From JABFRJ01 sp031365465 (GTDB lineage Bacteria > Pseudomonadota > Alphaproteobacteria > Rhizobiales > Hyphomicrobiaceae), in the NCBI GenBank assembly GCA_031365465.1, contig JANLYD010000077.1:1-7506 (forward strand): a stretch of 7,506 nucleotides of DNA. The letters run 5' to 3'. The translations under genes were made by a program, and so were the position numbers. This document shows, piece after piece, positions 1-6,749 of the stretch. Within the stretch, counting starts at the first letter, position 1; every line of letters starts with the position of its first letter. Below the pieces are notes generated by a model. That model did no database searches. It saw only the letters and a list, made by a program, of their open reading frames with translations, and had not been told where the DNA came from.

Positions 1-279
1 GCTGAGAACCCGAAGCTGTACAAGTCGTTTCTCGACGCCTTGAACGAAGCCACGACGCTGGTCAACACCGACAAGCAGAAAGCCGCGGAGATCTATTTGA
101 AGATTTCGAAAGACAAGTCGCCGCCGGATGAGATCGTTGCCCTGCTGAATGATCCGGAAAACCAATTCACGACCAAGATCGCACCGATCGACAATTTCAT
201 TCAGTTCATGGTGCGGACGGGCAATTTCAAAAACCGGCCGCAATCGACCAAAGACCTGACGTTTCCGGAAGCGCAATAG
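1..279 (+). CDS. ABC transporter substrate-binding protein, C-terminal end (partial; NMT1/SsuA/TauA-like)
   Basis: The frame is open from base 1 and ends at TAG 277-279, giving the last 92 residues of a longer protein whose start lies outside the window. The visible part is helical and charged. It carries a pattern I recognise from the C-terminal lobe of periplasmic binding proteins for nitrate, sulfonate, taurine or pyrimidine-precursor uptake: ENPKLYKSFLDAL near the left edge, then KAAEIYLKISKDK, a DPENQFTT segment, and a final FMVRTGNFKNRP followed by KDLTFPE. Such proteins deliver the ligand to an inner-membrane permease and ATPase. The ligand cannot be told from this fragment because the binding-pocket residues lie mostly upstream. 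An in-frame TTG at 40 is an internal codon and not the start, because homology-like sequence continues to its left. The permease and ATPase genes are not downstream, so they lie upstream or elsewhere. Family call is from recall of the pattern. Confidence 0.8.
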   Translation, partial: AENPKLYKSFLDALNEATTLVNTDKQKAAEIYLKISKDKSPPDEIVALLNDPENQFTTKIAPIDNFIQFMVRTGNFKNRPQSTKDLTFPEAQ

Positions 280-393
280 TGCGCATGAAGGCGCGCAGAT
301 AAGCGCTTCGTGCTCCATTCTGGTCTTCGAACGTACATATGAGTGGCCAGTTCGCTGCGGTCGATTGCGCCAAAACGCCCGGGGCGGATTTCA

Positions 394-418
394 GGAACCG
401 AGCTGTTTTTCGCGGGTT
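394..418 (+). promoter_or_regulatory. candidate EcfG (general stress sigma factor) promoter
   Basis: GGAAC at 394-398 is followed after exactly 16 bases by GGTT at 415-418. The alphaproteobacterial EcfG consensus is GGAAC, 16-17 bases, CGTT, so only the first base of the -10 element differs. Transcription would begin near 425, leaving a short leader before the ribosome binding site AAGGAG (442-447) of the DUF378 gene at 456. Position and direction suit that gene. This is a match by eye with no transcript evidence. Confidence 0.5.
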
Positions 419-455
419 TCAAGCGTCCGGTCGTCGGGCGTAAGGAGAACTCGCA

Positions 456-683
456 ATGAAAGCCTTGAATCTTCTGACACTAATCCTGGTCATTATCGGT
501 GGCATCAACTGGGGACTGGTCGGTTTATTTCAGTACGATCTGGTTGCTGGAATATTCGGCGGCGCGAATGCATCACTGTCGCGGTTGGTTTACGTGCTCG
601 TCGGTGCGTCCGCGCTCTGGCAGTTCATACCACTGAGCCGCGCGATGTCTGTGGACGAACCGCTTGCCGAACGCGGCCGTTGA
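456..683 (+). CDS. DUF378 (YuzA-like) small membrane protein
   Basis: This encodes a 75-residue protein with two predicted membrane helices, about residues 4-26 and 41-60. The first helix contains GGINWGLVGLF (residues 15-25), the hallmark of the DUF378/YuzA family; the link between the helices carries DLVAGIFGG, and the second helix ends in ALWQFIPL. The tail (residues 61-75) is charged and probably cytoplasmic or periplasmic. The molecular function of DUF378 proteins is not established. The ATG at 456 has a strong ribosome binding site, AAGGAG at 442-447, 8 bases upstream. The length is normal for the family. It stands alone on this strand, behind a candidate EcfG promoter and ahead of the hairpin at 700-728, so it is probably monocistronic and perhaps stress-induced (inference). 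Confidence 0.88.
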   Translation: MKALNLLTLILVIIGGINWGLVGLFQYDLVAGIFGGANASLSRLVYVLVGASALWQFIPLSRAMSVDEPLAERGR

Positions 684-699
684 TGTCGTCGCACACACG

Positions 700-728
700 A
701 AAAACCTCGGCAGGGAGCCCTGCCGAGG
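700..728 (-). terminator. intrinsic terminator between convergent small genes
   Basis: CCTCGGCAGGG (705-715) and CCCTGCCGAGG (718-728) form a perfect 11-base inverted repeat separated by AG; allowing for a minimal loop this makes about a 10-base-pair GC-rich stem. Five A residues at 700-704 become a U-tract on the minus strand, so it is a classic rho-independent terminator for the DUF883-like gene ending at 760. On the plus strand it is followed by the weaker TGTTCATTT, so it may also stop transcription from the DUF378 gene, which ends 16 bases before the A-tract. Confidence 0.85.
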
Positions 729-759
729 TGTTCATTTCAAAGGCGATTGGCGAGATGGC

Positions 760-1065
760 TTAGGATTTCCAGATCGCGCCCAGAACGAAGCCGATGACGG
801 CAGCAGCAGCAAGCGTCGTCATCGGGTGATCCCGAAGCGACGTGTCGACAGCTTGTTTAGCGTTGCCCGCGGCATCCTGAACCTGATCGCCGACTTCCCG
901 TCCGCGTTGCGCCAGATCACCAGCCATGTTTTCGACTTTGCGCGACGCATCACGCACCGTGTCGTTGACGGCGTCCGAAACCGCACCAAGTTGTTCGCTC
1001 GCTTTTGACTTCATGTCTTCGGTCCGGCCGCTCGGACCATTGTAATTCGGTGTTGTCGTCGCCAT
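760..1065 (-). CDS. DUF883 / ElaB-YqjD-like membrane-anchored helical protein
   Basis: This encodes 101 residues. After a short disordered N-terminus (1-15), residues 16-77 form a highly charged amphipathic helix with repeated Asp, Lys, Arg, Gln and Ala and LEA-like or apolipoprotein-like spacing (VENMAGDLAQRG, QVQDAAGNAKQAV). The end, from RDHPMTTLAAAA to GFVLGAIW (78-99), matches the single C-terminal anchor of the DUF883 family, in which a short 'NP/HP' turn precedes a glycine/alanine-rich helix. E. coli ElaB, YqjD and YgaM of this family are inner-membrane proteins reported to bind ribosomes and to be made in stationary phase; whether this one does so is inference. I chose ATG 1065-1063 because AGGAG (1073-1077) lies 7 bases upstream and homology begins there. 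An in-frame upstream extension to 1296 has no family-like sequence and would overlap the gene at 1258. A strong terminator follows at 700-728. Confidence 0.82.
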   Translation of the reverse strand: MATTTPNYNGPSGRTEDMKSKASEQLGAVSDAVNDTVRDASRKVENMAGDLAQRGREVGDQVQDAAGNAKQAVDTSLRDHPMTTLAAAAVIGFVLGAIWKS

Positions 1066-1209
1066 GTCAAAACTCCTGATATTAAATCCAAAAGCCGCCA
1101 GCTCAGTCGCAGAGACCGAGGGTAAATTTTGGGTCGGAAGCCAACCCTTCATCGCAGCGGTGGCTTTCAATTGGGTCTTAAAACTTATTCGGCAACCCGC
1201 TTCGGCTCT

Positions 1210-1221
1210 AAAAAATTTTTT
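1210..1221. other. A6T6 palindromic tract in a divergent intergenic region
   Basis: A run of six A followed by six T lies in the 192-base gap between the divergent starts at 1065 (-) and 1258 (+). AnTn tracts bend DNA and open easily, and this one stands out against the GC-rich surroundings. It lies 36 bases before the plus-strand start and 144 before the minus-strand start, so it could contribute to promoter structure. I see no convincing -35/-10 pair around it. The rest of the gap (1066-1257) shows no clear gene or RNA. Confidence 0.35.
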
Positions 1222-1257
1222 CCGCTGCGTGGAACCTTTCATCTCGGGTAGGCAATC

Positions 1258-1473
1258 ATGATCCCAGGCGTCACCACAATCGAACGCGCTTTCCAACTTG
1301 CGGCCTCAGGCAGCGTCGATTCGATCTCGGCATTGAAAAAAAAGCTCAATTCTGAAGGGTTCACGGCAGACCAGATCATGGGTCGCGAGCTGTCGCGACA
1401 ACTGTCGAAGCTCATCCTCGAGAGCCGGCAGAAAATGGCGGCTTCCGAGACGATCAACTCAGATGTTGCTTAA
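1258..1473 (+). CDS. small conserved hypothetical protein, 71 residues
   Basis: The protein is soluble, with no signal peptide or membrane helix. It has a regular helical pattern: TTIERAFQLAASG (6-18), then a short helix SISALKKKLNSEG (22-34), a turn with ADQIMGREL, and a helix SRQLSKLILES (46-56), ending in a polar tail. The layout 'ERAF.LA.SG ... L...L..EGF ... L.R.L..LI' recalls small uncharacterised proteins that I have seen in alphaproteobacteria, so I think it is a real gene, but I know no function. Three short helices with a central turn could form a small DNA- or protein-binding domain (inference). The ATG at 1258 has only a weak GGTAGG (1247-1252) as ribosome binding site. Base composition is slightly more AT-rich than the neighbours. 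It lies head-to-head with the DUF883-like gene and 129 bases before the glycosyltransferase gene. Confidence 0.68.
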   Translation: MIPGVTTIERAFQLAASGSVDSISALKKKLNSEGFTADQIMGRELSRQLSKLILESRQKMAASETINSDVA

Positions 1474-1602
1474 ATTTTGCGTAGGTGAGTGAAAGGTGCA
1501 TGGGCGCCAAGAGGCGTAGCGTGGGCGACGGGCATCGGCTATGACGGGAAAAAATTCCGCGTAAGCAACGAGGCACGCGCCGCCGATGACTGTTTTTCCC
1601 GC

Positions 1603-3099
1603 ATGCTGATGCCGACCTCGCGTGGCGGCGGCGTCAACGCTCAGGCTTTAGCCGGCGTATCGGTTGCCGTGTTGTTTCTGGCGCAGGTTCTTTCGGCTTG
1701 GCATCTCGAACTGATGTTCGACGAGGCGTATTACCGCCTGTGGGCCCGGCATCTGGATTGGGGCTATTACGATCACCCCCCGCTCATCGCGCTGTGGATT
1801 CGCATTTCGACCAGTTTGTTCGGCGGCTCGGAACTCGGCGTTCGCGTTCTCGGCATCATTGCCACGGCAGGCGGCGCAGCGGCTGTCTATTCGATGGCGC
1901 GCGATTTGTTCGGCGATCGCACCCAGGCTGCATTTGCGACGTTGGTGTGGACGGCATGTCCGCTCGTCGGCGTCGGCGGCATGCTGGTGACGCCCGATAC
2001 ACCGTTGCTGTTCGGGTGGACGATTGCGATTTGGGCACTGTGCCGGCTTTATCGCACGCAAGACTGGCGATTGTGGCCGTTGATCGGAGTTGGCGCCGGA
2101 CTGGCGCTGCAAGCAAAGTACACGGCGTTGTTTCTAGGGCCGGGCATTTTGCTGGCGATGACGATCGTTCCTTCGCTACGGCGATGGTGGCGTCATCCCG
2201 CACCCTACGTTGGCGGGGCCATGGCGCTGGCGATTTTCCTGCCCAATATCGTGTGGAATGCCCGGCATGGCTGGCAGACATTCGCCAAGCAGTTCGGGCG
2301 TATCGGAGACACGGAATGGACGCTCCGATTTCTGTTCGAATTTTTCGGTAGCCAGATCGGATTGCTCAATCCGTTGACGTTCGTGCTTGTGGTCGCGGGG
2401 CTGATTTTTGCGGCTCGCCCAATGAAGGACCGCTCAGATGAAAGCCGGCGGTTGTTGCTGGCGCTGATGACGCCGCTACTGGTCTATTTCACATTCCACA
2501 GCCTGCATGATCGCGTGCAGGGCAATTGGCTGGCGCCGCTCTATCCGCTGTTTGCGCTCACGGCTGCCAATGCCGCGTTCGCGCAACCGCCACTCTCCGG
2601 CACGGCGCGTCGTATTCTTTCGTTCGCCAAGCGGTGGTGCGCGCCGCTGGGATGGGCGATGACGGCGGCTGTTTACGCTCAGGCCAATCTGGGCCTATTG
2701 CCGGTTCCACCGAAATCCGACCCGACTGCTTTGCTGGCCGGATGGCGTGATGTGGCGCGCGACCTCGATGCGCTGGCGTTGCGCGAAAATGCTGGATACG
2801 TGGCGACGCAAGGGTATGCTTTGACCGCGTTGCTCAAGGTCTATGGCAACGGCGCGATCCCCGTCCTGCAGTATAACGAGCGCAACCGTTGGGCCTATGA
2901 CGCGACGGAGCCGTCGCCTGATCCGTCACGGACAGGGCTGTCGATCGTCGAGGAGCGACGTTCGGGTGACGACGGCTTGCGCAGCCGCTACGCGCGTGCA
3001 GGCGAAATTGCGCACCTCGAACGCCGACGCAACGGCCGCGTTCTCGAACGTTACGTCGTGTATAGGCTCGCAGATCCGAAACGCCCGATCTTAGACTGA
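1603..3099 (+). CDS. ArnT/PMT-like GT-C membrane glycosyltransferase (GT39/GT83 type)
   Basis: From ATG 1603 this gives 498 residues. It is a polytopic inner-membrane enzyme expected to take a sugar from a polyprenyl-phosphate donor and transfer it on the periplasmic side. TM1 (about 12-32) is followed by the first periplasmic loop with the acidic DE pair (40-41) in FDEAYYRLW, then WGYYDHPPL (52-61); this DE plus HPPL pattern is typical of the PMT-2/ArnT family and holds the catalytic acid. Further family marks are TPDTPLLFGW (130-139), LQAKYTALF (169-177) and QGNWLAPLYP (306-315). About ten or more membrane helices follow, then a soluble C-terminal region of roughly 125 residues. Acceptor and sugar are unknown. 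The frame stays open back to GTG 1489, but those 38 extra codons contain rarer codons, look unlike the family and lack a well-spaced ribosome binding site. The start at 1603 also lacks a good one, so it is chosen on topology. The gene converges with the oxidoreductase at 3113, leaving 13 bases between them. Confidence 0.85.
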   Translation: MLMPTSRGGGVNAQALAGVSVAVLFLAQVLSAWHLELMFDEAYYRLWARHLDWGYYDHPPLIALWIRISTSLFGGSELGVRVLGIIATAGGAAAVYSMARDLFGDRTQAAFATLVWTACPLVGVGGMLVTPDTPLLFGWTIAIWALCRLYRTQDWRLWPLIGVGAGLALQAKYTALFLGPGILLAMTIVPSLRRWWRHPAPYVGGAMALAIFLPNIVWNARHGWQTFAKQFGRIGDTEWTLRFLFEFFGSQIGLLNPLTFVLVVAGLIFAARPMKDRSDESRRLLLALMTPLLVYFTFHSLHDRVQGNWLAPLYPLFALTAANAAFAQPPLSGTARRILSFAKRWCAPLGWAMTAAVYAQANLGLLPVPPKSDPTALLAGWRDVARDLDALALRENAGYVATQGYALTALLKVYGNGAIPVLQYNERNRWAYDATEPSPDPSRTGLSIVEERRSGDDGLRSRYARAGEIAHLERRRNGRVLERYVVYRLADPKRPILD

Positions 3100-3112
3100 C
3101 GGATAATGCTGC

Positions 3113-4648
3113 TTATGCAGCGTGGCCGACTTTACGCGGAACCATGCGCACGCTCTTGAGGGCCTGCTCCGCGCCGGAGTTGCCGGCTTCGTGATATTCG
3201 GCATCTTCGTTGACGTTCCAGATGTCGAACACCTGCTTGCCGGCAACGATATTTTCGACCGTCAGCATGGCGGTCATCATGGCGTGGTCTTGATTGTTGT
3301 ACTTGTGCATGCCGTTTCGGCCGACAAGATGCAGGCTGGGATAGGCCTCAGCCAACTCGGCACGGATCGTCTCGACGTTGGCCTTGTAGCTGTCGTCGTA
3401 GACCGGATAGGCCTTCTTTTGCCGCACCACGCAGCCGTCCATCACGTCGGCTTCGGCAGCAAGGCCGACAATCGCCAGCTCCTTTTTGGCGAGCGCGATC
3501 AGCTCGGTATCCGAGCTTTCCCACAGACCATCACCCTCAAAGCAGAAATATTCGAGGCCCAGGCACGACTGTGTCTCATTGGGGATCATCTCGGGCGACC
3601 ATGACCGGAAGTTCTGGATGCGGCCGACGGTGACGCTGGGCTCGTGGATATAGATCCAGTTGTCGGGGAACAGATCCGGCTTTTCGACGACCAGCGCAAC
3701 GGTCAGGAAATCGCGATAGCGCAGTTTCTTTGCAGCCGTGACGCACTTGGGTTGCACCGCGAACGATGCCACGAGTTCGGTAATCGGCGCGGAAGAAATG
3801 ACGTTGTCGGCGGTGAAGCTTTTAATTTCGCCCTTGCCGGTCTTTGCAGTGATGGTCCAGAGCTTCGAAGCGGCGTCATAGGCGAGCGTATCGAGCTTGG
3901 TATCCATGAGAATGACGCCGCCCTGGGCGCGCGTTTTGGCGGCGGCTGCGTCCCACATCATGCCCGGACCCTTGCGCGGGTATTGGAAACTTTCGATCAG
4001 GGTTTTGATGACTTCGCCGTCGTGCGCCTTGGTGCCGTCTTTCTTGCCCTTGGGCGTCATCGAATTGCGCAGCGCGCTGGACATGGCCGTCCACAGGTCG
4101 AGGCCTTTGATGCGTTGGGCCGCCCAGTCGGCTGAGATTTCGTCGCAGCTCATGCCCCACACCTTCTCGGTGTAGGTTTTGAAAAAGATCGAGAACAAGC
4201 GCTCGCCGAATTGATTGGCGACCCAATCGTGGAACGTCACCGGCTTTTCGTTGGGGAATGCCTGCTTGTACATGAAGGACAGTACGCAGAGGCCGCTTTC
4301 GACGACGCCGAGATTGCCAAGCGCTTCGAAGGCTTTCAACGGATACGAATAGTATTTGCCGTCGTAGTAGATGCGCGAGAGGCGCGGGCGCTCGATGAAA
4401 TCCTGCGGCAGGATTTCTTTCCACAGATCGACCACTTCCTTCGACTTCGAAAAGAAGCGATGGCCGCCGATATCGAAGAGAAAATTCTTGTAGTTGGCGG
4501 TGCGGCTGATGCCACCGACATAGACCGGATCGACCTCGATGACGGTCGTCGACAGGCCGCGTTTGCTCAACAGGTAGCTGGCGGTCAGACCGGCGGGCCC
4601 GGCACCAATGACGAAAACGTTGGAGTGCGCACTCTCGGCAACTGCCAT
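3113..4648 (-). CDS. FAD/NAD(P)-dependent oxidoreductase, COG1232 / UDP-galactopyranose mutase-like
   Basis: This encodes 511 residues and is probably cytosolic, with no signal peptide or obvious membrane anchor. The N-terminus carries the dinucleotide-binding fold: VIGAGPAGLTA (13-23) with its GxGxxG, an acidic residue ending the second strand (VIEVD, 36-40), GGISRT (45-50) and DIGGHRFF (59-66), as in protoporphyrinogen-oxidase-like and UDP-galactopyranose-mutase-like flavoproteins. The C-terminal FAD motif is represented by LVGRNGMHKYNNQDHA (about 441-456), preceded by KKAYPVYDD (about 411-419). The family lies near glycosyltransferase genes in many bacteria and is variously annotated as amine oxidase, HemY-like or mutase; the reaction is not settled. 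ATG 4648-4646 has GAGGGG (4654-4659) 5 bases upstream. An in-frame ATG at 4663 has no ribosome binding site, so I reject it. The gene converges with the GT-C gene and diverges from the STT3-like gene. A weak hairpin (3108-3121) overlaps the stop. Confidence 0.84.
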   Translation of the reverse strand: MAVAESAHSNVFVIGAGPAGLTASYLLSKRGLSTTVIEVDPVYVGGISRTANYKNFLFDIGGHRFFSKSKEVVDLWKEILPQDFIERPRLSRIYYDGKYYSYPLKAFEALGNLGVVESGLCVLSFMYKQAFPNEKPVTFHDWVANQFGERLFSIFFKTYTEKVWGMSCDEISADWAAQRIKGLDLWTAMSSALRNSMTPKGKKDGTKAHDGEVIKTLIESFQYPRKGPGMMWDAAAAKTRAQGGVILMDTKLDTLAYDAASKLWTITAKTGKGEIKSFTADNVISSAPITELVASFAVQPKCVTAAKKLRYRDFLTVALVVEKPDLFPDNWIYIHEPSVTVGRIQNFRSWSPEMIPNETQSCLGLEYFCFEGDGLWESSDTELIALAKKELAIVGLAAEADVMDGCVVRQKKAYPVYDDSYKANVETIRAELAEAYPSLHLVGRNGMHKYNNQDHAMMTAMLTVENIVAGKQVFDIWNVNEDAEYHEAGNSGAEQALKSVRMVPRKVGHAA

Positions 4649-4870
4649 GAAAACCCCTCGCATAGGTGGCGCGGCGAGCGGGAGTGCGCGCCTGTCGCGG
4701 CGAGCGGCGGCGACGCTTCGAGGTATAGTGCAGGAGTTGTAAAGATTGTGTTGCGGGGCGTGCCACGCAGTTGAGATCGCATCAGCAACGCGTGTTGGTC
4801 GCCGTCCGGTTAATCGGCCGTAAACGCGATCGGATTAGGGTCTGCCGCAACGTTGCGAAGAGGCGCCCGC
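4649..4870. promoter_or_regulatory. divergent intergenic region carrying promoters for both neighbours (elements not resolved)
   Basis: These 222 bases separate the start of the oxidoreductase (-) from the start of the STT3-like gene (+), so promoters for both must lie here or overlap their ends. The only ribosome binding sites I can place are GAGGGG (4654-4659, minus) and AAGAGG (4858-4863, plus, 7 bases before ATG 4871). No -35/-10 pair is convincing. The half next to the oxidoreductase (4660-4720) is very GC-rich; 4730-4750 is locally AT-rich. No small ORF or RNA is supported. Confidence 0.4.
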
Positions 4871-6688
4871 ATGGCGATGCCACAAACAGACGCGGGAGCT
4901 AGTAACAGGCTCGACGGCGCGCGGCTTTTGTCGTCGCGGTGGCTGTGGTGCGTGGCGGCGCTATTGTTCGTCGCGGCCGGGCAGATGGCCCATTCATTCG
5001 CGGATCTGGCGCTTTCGCTCGGCGATACAGATGACGCGACGCGGCTTTATCAGGTCCGGCAGTTGATCGCGAGCGGCGCATGGTTCGACATGACGTTGCC
5101 GAGACTGGGCGGGGCTGCGCCGCTCGTCTCCCACTGGTCACGGCTGATCGATGCCCCGCTTGTGATGCTGCTCGGGGGGCTGGGGCTGGTCATGTCGTCC
5201 GCCGACGCGGAACTTGCAACGCGCGTGCTGTGGCCGCTGATGGTGCTGTTCGTCTTTCTGTGCCTCCTGGTGCGCGCGGCAGACCAGCAAAGCGGCGCTG
5301 TCGCGGCTGCGGTTTTGTTGGCGTTGGCAGTGACCTCGATCGCGGGTCTGGGGCAGTTTCGGATCGGCCGCATCGACCATCACAACGTCATGATCGCCGG
5401 CTCGATCGGCGGCCTGCTGCTGATGGCGCACGCCCGCGTGTCGCCCGGTGAAGGTTATCTGGCGGGCGCTTTGATCGGGATCGCGCTCGCGGTCGGCTAT
5501 GAGCCGTTGCCGTTCCTGGCACCGATACTGCTGGCGGCGGCGCTGTTGGCCATCGGCGATTTGGCGTGGTTGCGCTCTGTCCGCAACATGACACTCGCGC
5601 TGGCCGGCACGCTGACGCTGGTTTTTGCCGCAACCGTCGCGCCGACGCTTTGGCTTCATGCGCGTTGCGATGCACTCTCGCTGAACATGGTTGCCCTGGC
5701 GACCGCAGGCGCTGGCGGACTTGCCGTCATCGACTGCTGTGGCCGCAACTGGTCCGGCCAGCAGCGACTAGCGGCACTGGTTGCTGCCGGGGCGCTCGGA
5801 ATAATTTCGTATGCAGCGATGGATGTGCGCTGTGTTGCCGGACCCTTCGGACAGGTCGACCCAGCACTCCATGCGGTCTGGCTCGATCACGTGCTCGAAG
5901 TCCGATCGGTTTTCGCCTTCTACAGAACCAGCCCAGACGAAGCATTGACGATCGCTGCAACGATTGCGCTCGGCCTGTGTGCGGCAGGCGAGCGTTGGCG
6001 CCGGCTGCCCAGCCCGCAGACGATGGCGCTGCTGGGGATGATGGTGATCATCGCGCCGGCGGGTCTGTGGATGTTGAAACTTGTGCCGTATGCCAATTGG
6101 GTCGCTACGTTCTGCATCGCGCTGTCGGTGGCGGATCTTGGGCAGTCGCTGCGGGCAACGGCACTGACGCGGCAACTGCTGGCGATAGCGCTCGTCTCGC
6201 AATACACGGTTGCGACGGTGGCCGGAGCGCTCGTGCGTCCGTCCGATGCGAAGGCCGCATTGGCACAGCCCGCGCTTGGCGACATCGACCCCACGTGCCT
6301 GTCGACGCCGGCCATCCGCGCGCTGGCAACACTGCCCACAGGACGCTTTGTCGGTTCGATCGATTTCGGCGCCTACATCGTCGCCTTGACGCAGCATGAT
6401 GCGCTCGCCGCTCCCTATCACCGCATCGATCAGGCGATCCTCGCCAATCACGCCGTGTTGCATGCTGCGCCGGATACCGCGCGGCGCTTATTGAATGAGA
6501 TGAAGGCGGATTATGTGATTCTCTGCGTGCCGCCGGTGGAGACCACAGTCGAACTGCCGAGCGATGGAACGTCTACGGCTGCAAGTCTGACCAGTGAGCT
6601 GAAAGCAGGCAGGCCAGTTGCTGGATTGGAGGCCGTGCAGTTCGGTAGCCCGGTGGCGCGGCTGCGGGTATGGCGCGTGCTGCGTTGA
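4871..6688 (+). CDS. STT3-like GT-C polytopic membrane protein, uncharacterised
   Basis: This encodes 605 residues with roughly 11-13 predicted membrane helices between about 24 and 455, then a soluble domain of about 150 residues. After TM1 comes a loop with DTDDATRLYQVRQL (52-65) and HWSRLID (88-94), in the place where STT3/PglB and other GT-C enzymes carry their first acidic motif. RIDHHN (167-172) and GYEPLPF (209-215) follow. In the C-terminal domain ALTQHDALAAPYHR (505-518) and ADYVILC (546-552) match a pattern I recall from rhizobial STT3-like membrane proteins annotated only as hypothetical. The WWDYG motif of true oligosaccharyltransferases is absent, so protein N-glycosylation should not be assumed. 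A role in transferring a lipid-linked sugar on the periplasmic side is inference. ATG 4871 has AAGAGG (4858-4863) 7 bases upstream; a TTG at 4853 is less likely and ATG 4877 is an alternative. No clear terminator follows. Confidence 0.72.
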   Translation: MAMPQTDAGASNRLDGARLLSSRWLWCVAALLFVAAGQMAHSFADLALSLGDTDDATRLYQVRQLIASGAWFDMTLPRLGGAAPLVSHWSRLIDAPLVMLLGGLGLVMSSADAELATRVLWPLMVLFVFLCLLVRAADQQSGAVAAAVLLALAVTSIAGLGQFRIGRIDHHNVMIAGSIGGLLLMAHARVSPGEGYLAGALIGIALAVGYEPLPFLAPILLAAALLAIGDLAWLRSVRNMTLALAGTLTLVFAATVAPTLWLHARCDALSLNMVALATAGAGGLAVIDCCGRNWSGQQRLAALVAAGALGIISYAAMDVRCVAGPFGQVDPALHAVWLDHVLEVRSVFAFYRTSPDEALTIAATIALGLCAAGERWRRLPSPQTMALLGMMVIIAPAGLWMLKLVPYANWVATFCIALSVADLGQSLRATALTRQLLAIALVSQYTVATVAGALVRPSDAKAALAQPALGDIDPTCLSTPAIRALATLPTGRFVGSIDFGAYIVALTQHDALAAPYHRIDQAILANHAVLHAAPDTARRLLNEMKADYVILCVPPVETTVELPSDGTSTAASLTSELKAGRPVAGLEAVQFGSPVARLRVWRVLR

Positions 6689-6733
6689 GACTGAAAGCGC
6701 CAAGTTTCGTTTATTTATGAGGCGTAACGCATC

Positions 6734-6749
6734 GTCACGCGTTCGTGAC
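6734..6749. repeat. short inverted repeat upstream of the fasciclin gene
   Basis: GTCACG (6734-6739) and CGTGAC (6744-6749) form perfect 6-base arms around CGTT. It sits 83 bases before the fasciclin start, in a 143-base gap. Immediately after it come two related direct copies, GAAACGCT (6751-6758) and GAAACTTACGCT (6759-6770). No U-tract follows, so it is not a normal terminator; an operator for the fasciclin gene is possible but unproven. Confidence 0.4.

Noticed and set aside
280..308. TGCGC/GCGCA hairpin and AAGCGCTT palindrome after the substrate-binding protein gene
   Set aside because: Stems are five bases or fewer and no T-run follows; not enough for a terminator call.
1231..1255. 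GGAAC at 1231 as an EcfG promoter for the gene at 1258
   Set aside because: At 16 or 17 bases downstream there is GCAA or CAAT, not CGTT, and the start codon would lie practically on the -10 element.
1064..1261. 65-residue plus-strand ORF across the divergent gap
   Set aside because: It starts inside the antisense DUF883 start region, has no ribosome binding site or recognisable pattern, and spans the region expected to hold promoters.
1066..1296. Upstream extension of the DUF883-like gene to a start at 1296 (-)
   Set aside because: The added residues do not look like the family, the extension would overlap the start of the gene at 1258, and ATG 1065 has a well-spaced AGGAG.
3108..3121. Hairpin GCTGC-TTAT-GCAGC between the convergent genes
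   Set aside because: The stem has only five pairs, overlaps the coding end of the oxidoreductase and has no U-tract on either strand, so I do not call it a terminator.
3644..4135. Long open frames antisense to the oxidoreductase and inside the GT-C genes
   Set aside because: They are byproducts of G/C-rich third codon positions; their compositions are arginine- and alanine-rich with no family pattern.
4750..4765. Sigma-54-like TGGCACG...GCAA on the minus strand before the oxidoreductase
   Set aside because: The GC of the -12 element is two bases too close to the -24 GG and the TTGC core is absent.
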